Source: Morella rubra (taxonomy: Eukaryota; Streptophyta; Magnoliopsida; Fagales; Myricaceae). From it: a stretch of DNA of 64,000 bases. The notes under the pieces were generated by a model, which was given only the letters and a program-made list of their open reading frames with translations, was not told the origin of the DNA and did not search any database. The DNA lies in contig CM025849.1 of the NCBI GenBank assembly GCA_003952965.2, positions 18,627,321 through 18,691,320 of the forward strand, written 5' to 3'. A program made the translations under genes and the position numbers. This document shows, piece by piece, positions 10,851-21,525 of the stretch (position 1 is the stretch's first letter; every line of letters starts with the position of its first letter).

Positions 10851-10865
10851 TCCGGCTAGCGTTGC

Positions 10866-10897
10866 AGACTGTATATTTGGAGGCCACTGTATCGAGC
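10866..10897. other. 32-bp filler at the duplication junction
   Basis: Between copies A and B lie 32 bp matching neither flank. Positions 10877-10893 (TTGGAGGCCACTGTATC) are identical to 12513-12529 inside copy B, whereas the equivalent part of copy A (near 10284) has a C at one position. Templated filler of this kind is expected when a break is repaired by template switching. Confidence 0.75.
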
Positions 10898-11002
10898 CTT
10901 TACCAACAAGTCGTCTACGTAGACTTCCATGTTTCGCCCTATCTGAACATCAGGTTGATAACCTTTGATACGTTGCTCCAGCGTTCTTTAGTCCGAAGGG
11001 CA

Positions 11003-11486
11003 TTACCTGATAGCAATAAGTGTCATGTTGTGAAGGCAGTGCATTCTTGATCCGTGTGCAGATCTGATTGTATCTGCGTCCATGAAGCTGAGGAGCTGGT
11101 GCCCTACGGTTGAATCAACAAGAGAATCAATTCTCTGGAGAGGTAGCAATCTTTCAGGCAGGCTTTGTTTAGGTCGGTGTAATCCACACACATCCTCCAT
11201 TTTCCATTTGCTTTTTTCACCATGACCACATTTGCCAACCAGCCAGGGTAATTGACTTCTCTGATAAATCAAGATTTAAGTAATTTCCCTATTTCCTCTT
11301 GAATTGCTTGGCTTCTCTCTGGGCGAAGCTTCTCTTTCGCTGTATGACGGTTTGACTTCGGGGCGTATATTTAGCTGTGAGTAATGACCTAGGGTCTATT
11401 CCCGACATATCTTCATGCGACCATGCGAAGACCTCACTGTTTGCTCGGAGAAATGCTATGAGGCATTTTTTTAAATCTTCAGACAA
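11003..11486 (-). pseudogene. duplicated partial reverse transcriptase (copy B)
   Basis: The region 11486-11289 encodes the RT N-terminal region (LKKCLIAFLRANSEVFAWSH, then DMSGIDPRSLLTAKY). The region 11272-11003 encodes the VGKCGHGEKSKWKMEDVCG stretch and SFMDAD, where copy A has SFMDAFSGYNQIKMH. The palm is disrupted by small deletions and the copy stops at the duplication junction, next to gag sequence of copy A. It cannot be a working RT. Confidence 0.8.
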
Positions 11487-11595
11487 GTGGGTAGTTTTAC
11501 GGTTCGTTCCTTTGAGTCTGGCCAGAGGGGTATTTCCTCCAATGGTTCCACCGGTTGTGCTCGGAACTCTTCTCGATGTTCTATGGCCATGGTTT

Positions 11596-12096
11596 CTACA
11601 GTACCTTGGTATCCGAGAGATAGCAGTTTCTTGCTAGCTTTTGATCCCCTCTTGCTTCTCCTATTCCTGATCTGGTTAGAAATTTCATCTTTAAGTGATA
11701 AGTTGATACTACAGCACGTAGGCGATTCAGAGTAACCCGTCCTATAATGGCGTTGTAAGAAGATTCTCCTTCAAGAATCAAAAACTTTACGGAGAGCGAG
11801 GCTTCGAGTGGGGGTACTCTGACCGTGAATGGCAATTCTTTTATTCCCAAGCTGAATACTTCATGACCGGTGAACCCAGTGAGTCAGGTACTTTCTTTTC
11901 TCAATGCTTCTCTTCCTAACTTCATCTGGTCGTACGCAGTGGTGTACAAAATATCGGCGGAGCTTCCGGTGTCGATGAGTATGCGCCTGATCTTGTAGTT
12001 TCCTATCAGGGCGTCGATCACCAAGGCGTCGTCATGATATTCAATTCCTGCCATATCTTCTAGCGTGAACGTGATGGGTTTTTCTTCCTTCATCAT
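11596..12096 (-). pseudogene. Tat-element aspartic protease (copy B)
   Basis: The region 12096-11884 contains the active site LIDTGSSADILYTT after MKEEKPITFTLEDMAGIEY. The region 11850-11596, in another frame, holds the protease C-terminal part (FTVRVPPLEASLSVKFLILE and AIIGRVTLNRLRAVVST). It is the better preserved of the two copies in its C-terminal half. One frameshift lies between the two parts, around 11850-11884. Confidence 0.82.
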
Positions 12097-12424
12097 CGGA
12101 CGCCGAGGTCCGCTATTTACTTTTGCAATAAGTAATCGCCTTGCGTAGATTTTCCTTGAAGATTTAGACGACCCTCCTGCTGCAATGCCTCAAGAACGAC
12201 TCTGATTTCGCCTATAGGTCGGGGCGGCGAGCGTCGTTCCTCCAATCTTTCTCTCTATCGTGGGACTTCGTTTTGATCTTGCCGAGGTGATCTCTCATTT
12301 CTTTTGTAGGGTCTGTAGCGCTGGTGCTCCGAGGTCCTTGGATCTTTTCGGAAAGGTTCCCCTAGTCTGGTTGCAGTGAATTGTCGTAAGCGTCCTTGTT
12401 GGATGAAGGCTTCTATCTGTCGTT

Positions 12425-13664
12425 TCAGATGTATGCATTCATTAGTGTCATGGTCGTGATCGTTATGAAAGCGACAAAATTTTCGATCGTCTCGTTTATC
12501 TTGGTCAACATTTTGGAGGCCACTGTATCTCGGGATCGTTTTGAATTTCCATGAGGATTTTTCCTGGAGACGCGGTGAGGTGTGAATTGTAATTTTGGGT
12601 AATCTGTTCGTGGTCCGGTTCGCGGGTCCACCTTCTGTTCTTTCTCCATTATGGGATGCCTAGCGGGAGTTCCTTCTTTTCTTCTTTTGGCAGATATTCC
12701 ACTTTGATCGACGACTTGTTGCTAGCGGGCAGTCATCATGTCTAAGCATTCTTATACTTTTGCGCTTTTTCCATGAATTCCCGAAGGTTTCAGGAGGTTT
12801 CTTTCCTAGGGAGAAAGAAAACTTCCGTCGGTTAACCAACTACAATAGCGGTGAGTACCACCTTGTCTTCCGATCTTCCACATTAAGTTTTTCTTGATTG
12901 AACCGCGCCACATAGTCTCGTAGACTTTCGCCTTCCTTCTGTCAAGTGGAGAGGAGATGAATGGCCGGTTTTTTCTATTTTTTGCTAGCTATAAAATGGC
13001 TAACGAAGGCTTTACTGAGCTCCTTGAAGCTGAGATGGAATTCGGTCTCAGTCTGCTAAACCATATGCGAGCCGATTCGGCCAGCGTTGTAGGGAACGCT
13101 TTGCATTTGATTGCGTCTTGAGTGTCCAATAGGTCCATCTGCGAGCATAATCGTCCAAATGATCGAGTGGATCGGTTGTTCCCGTATACTTGTCAACCAT
13201 CGGCATACGGAACTTGGAGGGTAGCCGGACTTCCAAGATATTTGGAGTAAAGGGGGATTCCACTTGGTGCATCATATTTTCCAAGGACGACGGTGGTGGT
13301 TTATCCACCTTTTGTCTCATCCGCCCCAACTCTGCTAGGACTTCTTGTAATCTAGCGTTGACTTTGTCGGTTCCTTCATTCTGTCCAGGTGGGGAAGGTG
13401 AGCCTCTTCCGTGTTGTTGGGTATGAACTTCTTCATCATGTTTTTCTAGGATCGATATTTGTGGCATGCAGGCTTCTCCAGTGTACCTTCTCGGCATGGA
13501 TGTTTCCCTGGTTGTCCGTCATTAGGGCCTAGTTCTCGTTCTGTGCTAGTGTGAGATTCGTGAAAAGTTTCTTCTAAGCCTTCCATAACTCGTAAAGGGG
13601 GCTCCCGGAATGGTTCCGGATCACCTCCTGTCTTCCCCTTGCCTTTACTCTTGGTGATCACCAT
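12425..13664 (-). pseudogene. Tat-element gag, N-terminal to middle part
   Basis: The first coding piece starts at ATG 13664 (MVITKSKGKGKTGGDPEP). The second piece (13497-13048) contains LQEVLAELGRMRQKVDKPPP and LPSKFRMPMVDKYTGTTDPL, then HLDDY, a core gag motif of this lineage. The region 12649-12425 repeats the basic C-terminal gag part. Gag forms the virus-like particle that packages element RNA. The coding is broken into several frames. The start lies about 28 bp from the primer-binding site, as expected for the first ORF of the element. Confidence 0.78.
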
Positions 13665-13691
13665 AAACCTTTTATCACGAGAACCAAAACA

Positions 13692-13709
13692 TTCCCACAG
13701 ACGGCACCA
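13692..13709 (-). other. primer-binding site of the Tat element
   Basis: The minus strand reads TGGTGCCGTCTGTGGGAA. The TGG start and the location 2 bp inside the putative LTR end and just upstream of gag are those of a tRNA primer site. Similar PBS sequences are usual in plant Tat/RIRE2-like elements; I am not certain which tRNA is used. Confidence 0.75.
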
Positions 13710-13711
13710 AT

Positions 13712-14215
13712 TGATGAATTAGTTCATTTATGGCTAATACGTCAGAGTAAATGCAGATTGATCTTCCCGTATCCTTTCCTGTAAAACAACAAAAGACCCG
13801 GTCCAAAGATATGGAATCTCCGAAGCTTAAATTAGTCTTTTTCTTTTGTCTGAGTTTTTGCTATTTTTTCACATCAGAAATCACTTACCTGTTCTCATCG
13901 TTAGCTTCTCTTTTTATAGCATTCTTGCCCACGTTTCTTTTCCTTTCTCTAACCGAGATAGTGGGCAGTTTTTGTTCATGCTTCATGATGTCCTTTCTAC
14001 CTTTTTCCCACGGTTATTCGTAACTGCTACGAGTGTAATGGGAGCGTGGTGTCGTGGCTTATCGTGGGCCGTTAGGTAACTGTTCATGGCATGGCATACG
14101 TAATGATTTTATCTTTTGGAAAATACGCTACGTGGGTTGGATTGTAACTGTTGGGCTTTTGAGGAAGTAATCATATTTTTTGGCCCAAACTGGTTTGGGC
14201 TGGGTGTGATTCAGT
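13712..14215 (-). mobile_element. 5' LTR of the Tat element (outer end uncertain)
   Basis: The inner border is TG at 13712 (CA on the element's own strand), two bases from the primer site. The outer border is not certain: a minus-strand TGAATCACACCCAGCC start at about 14215 is plausible. The LTR contains a TATA box at 13910-13920 on the minus strand. I found no matching left LTR in the window, so the partner LTR lies before position 1, was lost, or has diverged too far to see by eye. Confidence 0.6.
13910..13920 (-). promoter_or_regulatory. LTR TATA box (GCTATAAAAAG)
   Basis: The minus strand reads GCTATAAAAAG inside the LTR, about 200 bp upstream of the primer site. This is the position expected for the promoter of the element's genomic RNA, directing transcription leftwards through gag-pol and antisense through the + strand extra ORF. 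Confidence 0.6.
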
Positions 14216-16257
14216 ATTGGCACCATCAGTTTGTTCTCTCTTATATGGCCACACATATGTCAAACTCATTGTACACAAGAAATATATGGTTCATGTCTTG
14301 ATTTGCATCCCCACAATTGTTCGCAACAGTGTCATGTTTGCACAACACATATTGACATAGTTTGAATTTCCACAAAGGTTTGCAATAGTTTCACATATTC
14401 AATTGGGCACAATCATAAATGTCAAACGAGTTGTCCAATATTCTGGTTCGTGAACAGATGCTCATGGTTGAAACATTGGTGCATATACTACTCTAAGCAA
14501 TCAATAATGAACGAGAAGTCTTCCTAGATTCATTGCATTCAATAATGACAGAGTGAAAGTTTATATGCGAACGAACGTATTCAGAACAAGACAACTCCAT
14601 AATGCAATCGAAATAATACATATCACTGATATCTTCCAAAGCAATGGATGAGCAGCACAAGAACGTAGTTGGCGCTCATAGTCGTCCCCATACAAGATCT
14701 TACAATACCAGTAGTAAGGTTTAGGTCATTTAAATGATAACAAAATTATAGGCCAACAAAATAGATGTTGTCTGCAAACATAGCAGCATCAGCTATATCG
14801 TTTATGCCAATACCAAAAAGAGAAGGAATTTGACCTAAACCAAACCAAAAAAGCTAGTCCAGCATACTTCCTTGGTCGCTCGGGCTGCTAGACAGTAAAT
14901 TCCCTCGCGACCTTCATAGCATCAGTCAACGACGTGAAAAGGCAGCTCGTCGAATGTCTCCTCCTTAGAGCCCCCAAACGCTAAGAAAAGACAAACAGCA
15001 AATGAATGATTATACCGTAGCAAGAGCACATGTGATACACAATGAGCGAGGACATGCTATAGGAAAACATACCTGGTGTGGGCGGAGTTTTCCCACCATA
15101 TTTTCCACTGCTTGCAAGCATCGCATCCTTCCTGGTGTCGAGCACAAGCCACCTCACTAGGTAATTGACCCTACTTCGTTATGGCTGCTCCATGGAAGGT
15201 GAGCCATTTATTTTGCGCTTTACGCCTCTGGTGATGGGTGGGTGGCCAGCGGGCCTAGAGGACGAGGGGCAAGGTGTAATTGATGGAATAGGCAAGTGCT
15301 ATGTGGATGTTGGAGGGGGCAAATTGCTCAGCAAAATAACTTCACGGGCTAAACTGGGGTTGAAACTGATTGGATTGGAGTTGAAACTGGTTGGACTAGA
15401 GGTTACAGAATCCGAACTGAGCCACCTAGTAGACGGGTGACGGTGCACTTTGACGGGGCTTTAAAAAATGCCAAAGCTTGAAATAATTATTGTCGACATA
15501 TGAACTTTGGAGGATGCAACGTCATCTGAGTGCTGAGGTTGTCCCGCCATTGCTCAATGAGAGATTGTGCAGGAAGTGGAATTAAGCTATGTGTGGAAGT
15601 GTGGGGGAGGCCTCAATGCGTTAACTGTTGGCCCCAATAAGTAGTCGTCTGATTAACTAATATCACTACTCTTAGGGTTAACAATGAGGCCCTATAGATA
15701 GATGGACTAAACATGCAAGTCACATCAAGTTATGGGGTCGTTTCTTTCTAGAATTTACAAACAGTAATACCTATAAAGCAAAATGAAGATAACGTACTGT
15801 ACTATGACACCGATTATATTCCCGAGCCTTGCCTATCATACTTGCCATCATCAACCCATCTACATTATCCTGGAGTGGAGTGGAGTGGAGCGAGTCATAG
15901 TGATATCGCAAACCCCCTTCTCACCACAAGCCATCCCATACCACCCGGAATGGCCAACGAAGATCACATAGTTCATACAACCATCTTTAACTAGCCTGAA
16001 GGGAGCTTGACAATACATGAGGGAAGCGTGAATAACAACCTGATCCCAACTACTGTGAGTATGCCAACAACCGTAGCATAGGAACATGCAGTAGAAATTA
16101 AAGCTATTCCCCACCGCTTCCCTATAATATCGTACAACCTATCCGTTGCGCTATCACGAAGCGCACCATACCGACCCCCCCGAACTCACCTTCAGAGTTT
16201 GACCACAGTGGAATCTCAACGAACACTACCGCGACACGTCTAGCTAACACACTTGCC

Positions 16258-16392
16258 GAGTTTGACTACATACTTGCTTTTCCAGCCCAAACTGAATGTA
16301 ATGCTCCCAATTCACGTTGGGTTGACACGCTTCCACAGTTCGACTACGTTCTCGCTCTTCCAGCCTAAACTAGATGTAATGCACCCAACCAG
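16258..16392. repeat. two-copy tandem repeat, about 75 bp unit
   Basis: The two units share GAGTTTGACTACATACTTGC / CAGTTCGACTACGTTCTCGC, then CTTTTCCAGCCCAAACTGAA / CTCTTCCAGCCTAAACTAGA, then TGTAATGCTCCCAA / TGTAATGCACCCAA. Differences are mainly transitions. Confidence 0.7.
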
Positions 16393-16870
16393 TAAAGAGT
16401 TACGCCTTGGGTAAATATTCGTACAACATCCATATGCTTTAGAAGTTGATATGTATCTCATTCATGCTTAACGCTTAGGCTATCTAGTTTATGTTATACA
16501 GTTTAGTTATGTAATGTTTTGCATGTGTGGTATATGATTAAGTATGGGATGACTTCTGCATCGTGGTAAGTTCACATGTTCAATATCACGAATCAAACAG
16601 AGATAGAACACCTACATTTATCAGAAAACGTCAATCTCAGCTATATGGGTGAGCTTTGAGCTTTGAGTTTTCTTTATTTTCGTGAAAAGTCGAGTTATCG
16701 AGAAAGAGAACAATTGTTAATAAGAAGACTTGACAGGCATGTGTTAAAAATATAGTTTGATATGTTCAATTGGAGAAAGAAGGTAGCAAGATAACGTGTC
16801 ATTGACTAGACTTTCACCCCACGCACTACTACCAGCATGCACGAGCAAAAACCTATATTCTCTATACGTG

Positions 16871-17130
16871 TTGAGCAAATTCCAGCAAGTCGCGCACTGG
16901 GCGTGCTGGTATATGTCGCGCGTATGGACACTGAAAGTGCTTGCTCAAGTTCCATCACTTCGCACACATGCACTATCGTGTAGGGTTGCGCGTAAGTGCT
17001 CTGGAAGTACTGGAGCAAATTTCAACACTGTGCACGTGTGCATGCGCATGGGCTAGCTAGCGTCGCATGTAACGACTCTGGAACCATTAGAGCACGTAAC
17101 TTGCATAGAGTGGATGTATTCTGTTGAAAT
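16871..17130. repeat. degenerate tandem repeat, about 70-78 bp unit, three to four copies
   Basis: Units start GAGCAAATTCCAGCAAGT (16873), GCTCAAGTTCCATCACTT (about 16943), GAGCAAATTTCAACACTG (about 17012) and GAGCACGTAACTTGC (about 17091). Each has a GC-rich GTGCATGCGCATGGG-like middle and an ACTCTGGAACCATTA-like end. The block is clearly richer in GC and CpG than its AT-rich flanks. Confidence 0.7.
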
Positions 17131-17529
17131 ACTCGAATATTTTTAAAGTTTCGCTCTTGCGCGGTTGCAACCATGCATCCAGCACATGTTGGATGTAAGG
17201 CTAATCAAAGGATTTTTAAAAAGAAAACATAGTGTATATTATTATTCACAAGCATGTCAATAGTAGGTAATGGTAAGGTATTTAAACAAGAACAATAGAT
17301 CCGAGTAAAAATTTGATGTAGCATCCAACCACAAACCAAGAAATAAAGGGAAGTGAGCCTCAATATTGTTGCAAACTCACACACAGAGATTGCAATACCA
17401 TCACTACCATCGAAGCACATAGTCTTGTTAAATCTAAATTTAAGCTAATCAAGTAACAGATTCACATTCTTTCATTCACAGTAGTGGAAGAACAAGGAGA
17501 GCGTATAACTGCATGGCCCAACTAGATAT

Positions 17530-17690
17530 AGTACGTAAGTACGCTAGAAGCACCGCGGAGATGAGGATCTAGGAAATATAGGTAAAAATTGATATCTCAT
17601 AATAGTATGTAAGTATGTCAAGCGAAGCCACTAGAAGCACTGTGGAGATGGGGAACTAGCAAATATAGGCCAAAATTGTTATCTTGTACA
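17530..17690. repeat. two-copy tandem repeat, about 105 bp unit
   Basis: Both units carry GTAAGTA, then CTAGAAGCACCGCGGAGATG / CTAGAAGCACTGTGGAGATG, then AGGAAATATAGG / AGCAAATATAGG and AAAATTGATATCT / AAAATTGTTATCT. In the second unit the CpG sites of the first read TG, the pattern left by methyl-cytosine deamination. Confidence 0.65.
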
Positions 17691-18523
17691 CCTCCACCCA
17701 CTTTTGTGTTTGAACATAATGTCAAAAGGAGAGTGGAAATTATTGTTCTCAACCAATAATGAGTGAGGAAAATTTTTTCTTCTATTTTGAAACCCATCTC
17801 GGCAACGTGGGTCCCTCATGTGAGTGGTTAAATCACTATAAGAAGGATAGCAGGCTTCACCCGAGCTTTGTTGACTTTGAGTACACTGAGTGAAGTTGTC
17901 ATACTGACTTTTATTCTTCAAATGTGTCTGACATGAAAGTAGGGAACCATGTGCCAGTACGTGTGCCGATTGTGCCTTTTGGAATAGGTGATTTTTTCAA
18001 ATCATATCTACGATTGTAGGAAAAATTGAAGTTGGGTGACATACACAACCTGCGGTGGGTTCAGTTACCAGAAAAGGGGAGAGATTGTTGTGCTACACTT
18101 GGCAACACCACTAGGTCGCTGGAGGGCGAAAACATCGTCCGAGGTCATATCCATTCACCCGGGGAAAAGTGTGTGCGCATGTGGCAAATTGGCTGGTTGC
18201 TGTGTTTAATTTAATTATGTATGAGGGGAGTGCAGTTGATAACAATCTTCCAGTAAGCTCAGGGGAGTTAGGGAGGGATTTCTCTTCGCACATACCAACA
18301 TCGTGATTCTTGTTTTAACGATGATCTGGGTCTGATAGATATATAGGAGGAAAAAGAAAAAAGAGAGTACTTGACGTGGAGGTTGCTATAACAAAGATGT
18401 TTCTACATCATTGACCATGATTATTTAGGAAAATAAATCTGTACAATGTTGTCATCTATCAATAAATTAGCTAGAAAACACACGGACATTTTAATTATGA
18501 TTCATTAGCATGCATTGTTTCCC

Positions 18524-19860
18524 TGTGAGTCCGAAAATCAACCTAAGAGAGAGGGTGAATTGAGTTTATCAAAAATTTATCCCCCTTTTTTATATAAACT
18601 TAGATCTAAAAAATATCTCTTTGGTTTAGCCAATAAAACACAAATATGAATATGTCTAATGACAACCCCGAGATAAATGGTAATTAGTAAAGTGATAATA
18701 ACCAAGAAGCAATAAATGAAAGCAATAAGTACGAGAGTAGGGAAGAGAGATAATACCGCTATTTTTAAGTGGTTCGGCCAAGACTTACCTACATCCACTC
18801 CCAAGGCTATTGTCTTCCTTGGGCTTCTCCACTATAACCCAATAGTGTCTACAATTTAGCTTATGGGTGCTAAGTAACCGTTACAAGAGTTTTCCTAAGC
18901 TCACTCTTCAACTCATCACAAATCTCAAATCCTATAAGCTTTCTTCTATCCTCACCAGTAGGCCCAAGTATATACCACACTCAAAGATTTCTCAAAGTTT
19001 AATGAGAAAAATGAATAAACAATTATTTTCAAAGCCAAATCAGCAAACAAAGCTCAATAAATGGCTACAAGACAAGATCTGATGATGATGACAGCAATGG
19101 TAGACAAGATCTTCTTGAAAAACGTGTAGCCTTTGTTTTTTGCATTTTTCTCTCTCTTTTGAAAGCTTGGTCAGTAAAGATGATATAGGGAGACAAAAAG
19201 CAAAAGTCTTCTTTTCTCTCCCATAAGGTTCCCTTTATAGGTCTTCAATCTTGAGGGGTCCTAAGGGCCTTTTTGGAATGTTGAGAGGTGCCCTAAGTGC
19301 CACATCATCTTGATTCGCGTGCTTAGCGTTGTTTTTTAAAAACAGCGTTCCTGCAATATGTGTTGACACATATACGCTTATGTGTCGACACCTTCATCGA
19401 GTCTGAAACTTGCTTGCAGATGCTTGTGGCAAGTGTTGACACTTTCTTTACCATGTGTCTCTTCACGTGTTTACACTTTGTTTCCTATGTGTCGACACCA
19501 TCGAAATGACAATCTTGCTTTTGTGTTATGTGTCGACACCATGTCAACCATGTTCACACTTTGCTTCATATGTGTCGACACCTTTTTGGCAGTTGGAGTT
19601 TTTCAGTGCTTTTTGATATCTAATCTTTTTCAATCCAACACAAAAACTCCTACAATTAAAAGTATCATAGTTTAAGTGCAAGCCATAGTGTTTAAATCAA
19701 ATGTAGGGCATAAAGAATTAACATAAAGTTTAAATACAATTGAGTACTCTTAATCAAATAGTGGATTAACAACCACATATCCTAAAAATACTCCAAAGCA
19801 TTTTGTCATTTGTTATCATCAAAATCAAGTTAGATAACTCAAGTCAACCTTGGACTAACA
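18524..19860. mobile_element. solo LTR with 6-bp flanking repeat TTTCCC
   Basis: The element starts TGTGAGTCCG and ends GGACTAACA. TTTCCC occurs on both sides (18518-18523 and 19861-19866), as a target duplication would. Its 1337 bp contain no transposase or pol domain, so it is best read as a solo LTR left by recombination between two LTRs; a copia-type origin is my inference. The 3' third holds repeated GTGTCGACAC palindromes (19382, 19489, 19530, 19572). A shortened relative lies at 24104-25162 in the second duplication unit. Target duplications are usually 5 bp, so 6 bp is slightly unusual. Confidence 0.65.
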
Positions 19861-21400
19861 TTTCCCGTTTTGTAGGCTGTGCATTTATATTCACTTTGGG
19901 TTGGTTTTAATTATGAGATAAGCAACTTCACATCACAAAAATGTTGTCGGGTTAGGGTTGAGAGCCAAGTAAATTCACAAAGACATGAGGTTGATCAAAA
20001 TATCTACAAATACCTCTATTGAGATGACATCTCAGATGTGGACGAGGGCATACCACAGTAGTCCTTACCACAAGCACTACAACTTAGGGATGTTTTTATA
20101 GTTAATGGGTAGAACTAACAACCTTAGATGATAGGTATAAATTGATGACATGAGTTCCAACATAGAGAGTGTGCTATTCGATGACCCAATTCATGCAATA
20201 TCATTGGAGGAAGTCTGTTGGATCAACAAATAGTTCTTCTTCCTCTATTGCTGGAAGGAGGCAAAGCATGCAAGACTCTGCAAGATACCACAAAAGGACT
20301 TCAATGCTTCGGGGCACATTACGTGTACAAGCTTCTTAGCAACCCTAATCCCCACACATCTACAAACTGTTCTGACTGGAGCGGCCAAACTTTTGCATCT
20401 TATGTGACATGTTAAGGGAGGGAAATTACCTAAAGGAATCTACTCATGTGACAGTTGTAGTGTCCCCTTTCATATTCATGTACATTGTGTGCCACAAGTT
20501 GGGCATGCGCGTTGCAGCGGATTGATTCTAACTCTCTCTTGAAATTATATCGTGACATTTTAAAAGAGTGATGCAGGCATTGTGCCGCTTGGGAAAAAAG
20601 TTGTTGGCGCCAAGACATGATAGCGGAGTTCATCCATACATCGAATATAACCATAAGTATTACCCATGGTTTAAGGTAAATAGGATTGCATTGGAGCAAT
20701 AGATGGGATCCACGTTGTTGTATGGGTTAGAGCTCATACAAGCGCGCGGTATAGAAGCTAGAAGGCAAGGATAACATAGAACATATTAGCCTTATGTGAC
20801 TTTGACGCTCGTTTTACATTCATATACTCTGAGTGGGAAGGCTCTGTCCACAGTTGCGAGTGTTCTACAACGCAGTAACGCAACCTGAAAACAAATTTCC
20901 ACTCCCCCCGAGGGTAAGACTTTGTCGTTTGTGATCTAGTCAATGTGGGTAGAATCCTGATCAATATTTGAGAAATGGTTTTGATATTCTACACTAATCA
21001 TATAAAGGTCACAACAAAGGGGGACTCCTATTCAACTACACTTGTCTCTAAGAGTGTTTGATGCTGAATCGAGCCAGTTGTCAACCAATACTCCAACTGT
21101 GTGTCGTCAAGCATGTTGTATATTGCATTTTGTCGGATATATCATTCCATGTTTAGTCGAACAAAACCAGACATGATCTATCAGCTAGACGTATGTCCAG
21201 CAGCTTTTGAAATCAGCATATTTGGAACTCCAAAAGCTAGGTGGTTCGATATGTGTTACAACTTGTCATGTAACGAATACTTAAAGAAACAATCTATGTT
21301 TTTTAATATGTGGTTGTATTTGTCACATCCTACAATGTTCTTACTTGGACAAATATCCAAGTCATACTAATCAAATGTAGATGGCATTGTGATTAACAAT
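19861..21400 (+). pseudogene. PIF/Harbinger-type transposase remnant (unit 1)
   Basis: The + strand holds scattered nuclease motifs: CIGAIDGIHV (about 20688-20720, first catalytic Asp), NILALCDFDARFTF with EWEGSVHS (about 20775-20850), and near 21080 VVKHVVYC-like remains of the C-terminal helix. These belong to the DDE nuclease of plant PIF/Harbinger transposons (HARBI1-like). Stops, frameshifts and deletions are frequent. This unit keeps the front half, which unit 2 has lost, but has only a shredded version of the C-terminal part that unit 2 keeps. Confidence 0.72.
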
Positions 21401-21525
21401 CAAAACAATTGTTAGTACTAACTAATCAAATAGAACCTGACGCTACCCTTCCCGTTTTGTAGGCTGTGCTTGTTTATATTGGTTATGGTTTTATCATTAT
21501 AATATAAAGCATTACTTGTGACTTA

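Larger units (their letters stand above)
8635..10865 (-). repeat. internal tandem duplication of gag-PR-RT, copy A
   Basis: The sequence from CTTTACCAACAAGTCG (8635) to the CCGGCTAGCGTTG stretch (10865) recurs in the same order and orientation at 10898-13089. It spans RT (YVDD) through protease to mid gag. Similarity is high, with many scattered 1-15 bp differences. The longest copy-specific losses are in copy B near 10920-11090. The copies are separated by 32 bp of filler. Confidence 0.9.
10898..13089 (-). repeat. internal tandem duplication of gag-PR-RT, copy B
   Basis: This is the second copy of the segment at 8635-10865. At its right edge it continues smoothly into the gag N-terminus (beyond 13089), so this copy keeps the original gag context. 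Copy A keeps the original link to RNase H and integrase. Copy B has several short losses relative to A, for example in the RT palm at 10930-11080. Confidence 0.9.
14216..18523. other. 4.3 kb without a recognisable gene
   Basis: Only short ORFs without known motifs occur on either strand. The stretch holds the degenerate tandem repeats listed separately (16258, 16871, 17530) and AT-rich sequence. Because the solo LTR at 18524 interrupts sequence that continues at 19861, part of this region may belong to the same old PIF/Harbinger-type element, but I see no transposase motifs here. Confidence 0.4.

Noticed and set aside
16796-17056. 86-codon + strand ORF in the GC-rich region
   Set aside because: It coincides with the tandem repeat; the codons follow the repeat and not a protein family.
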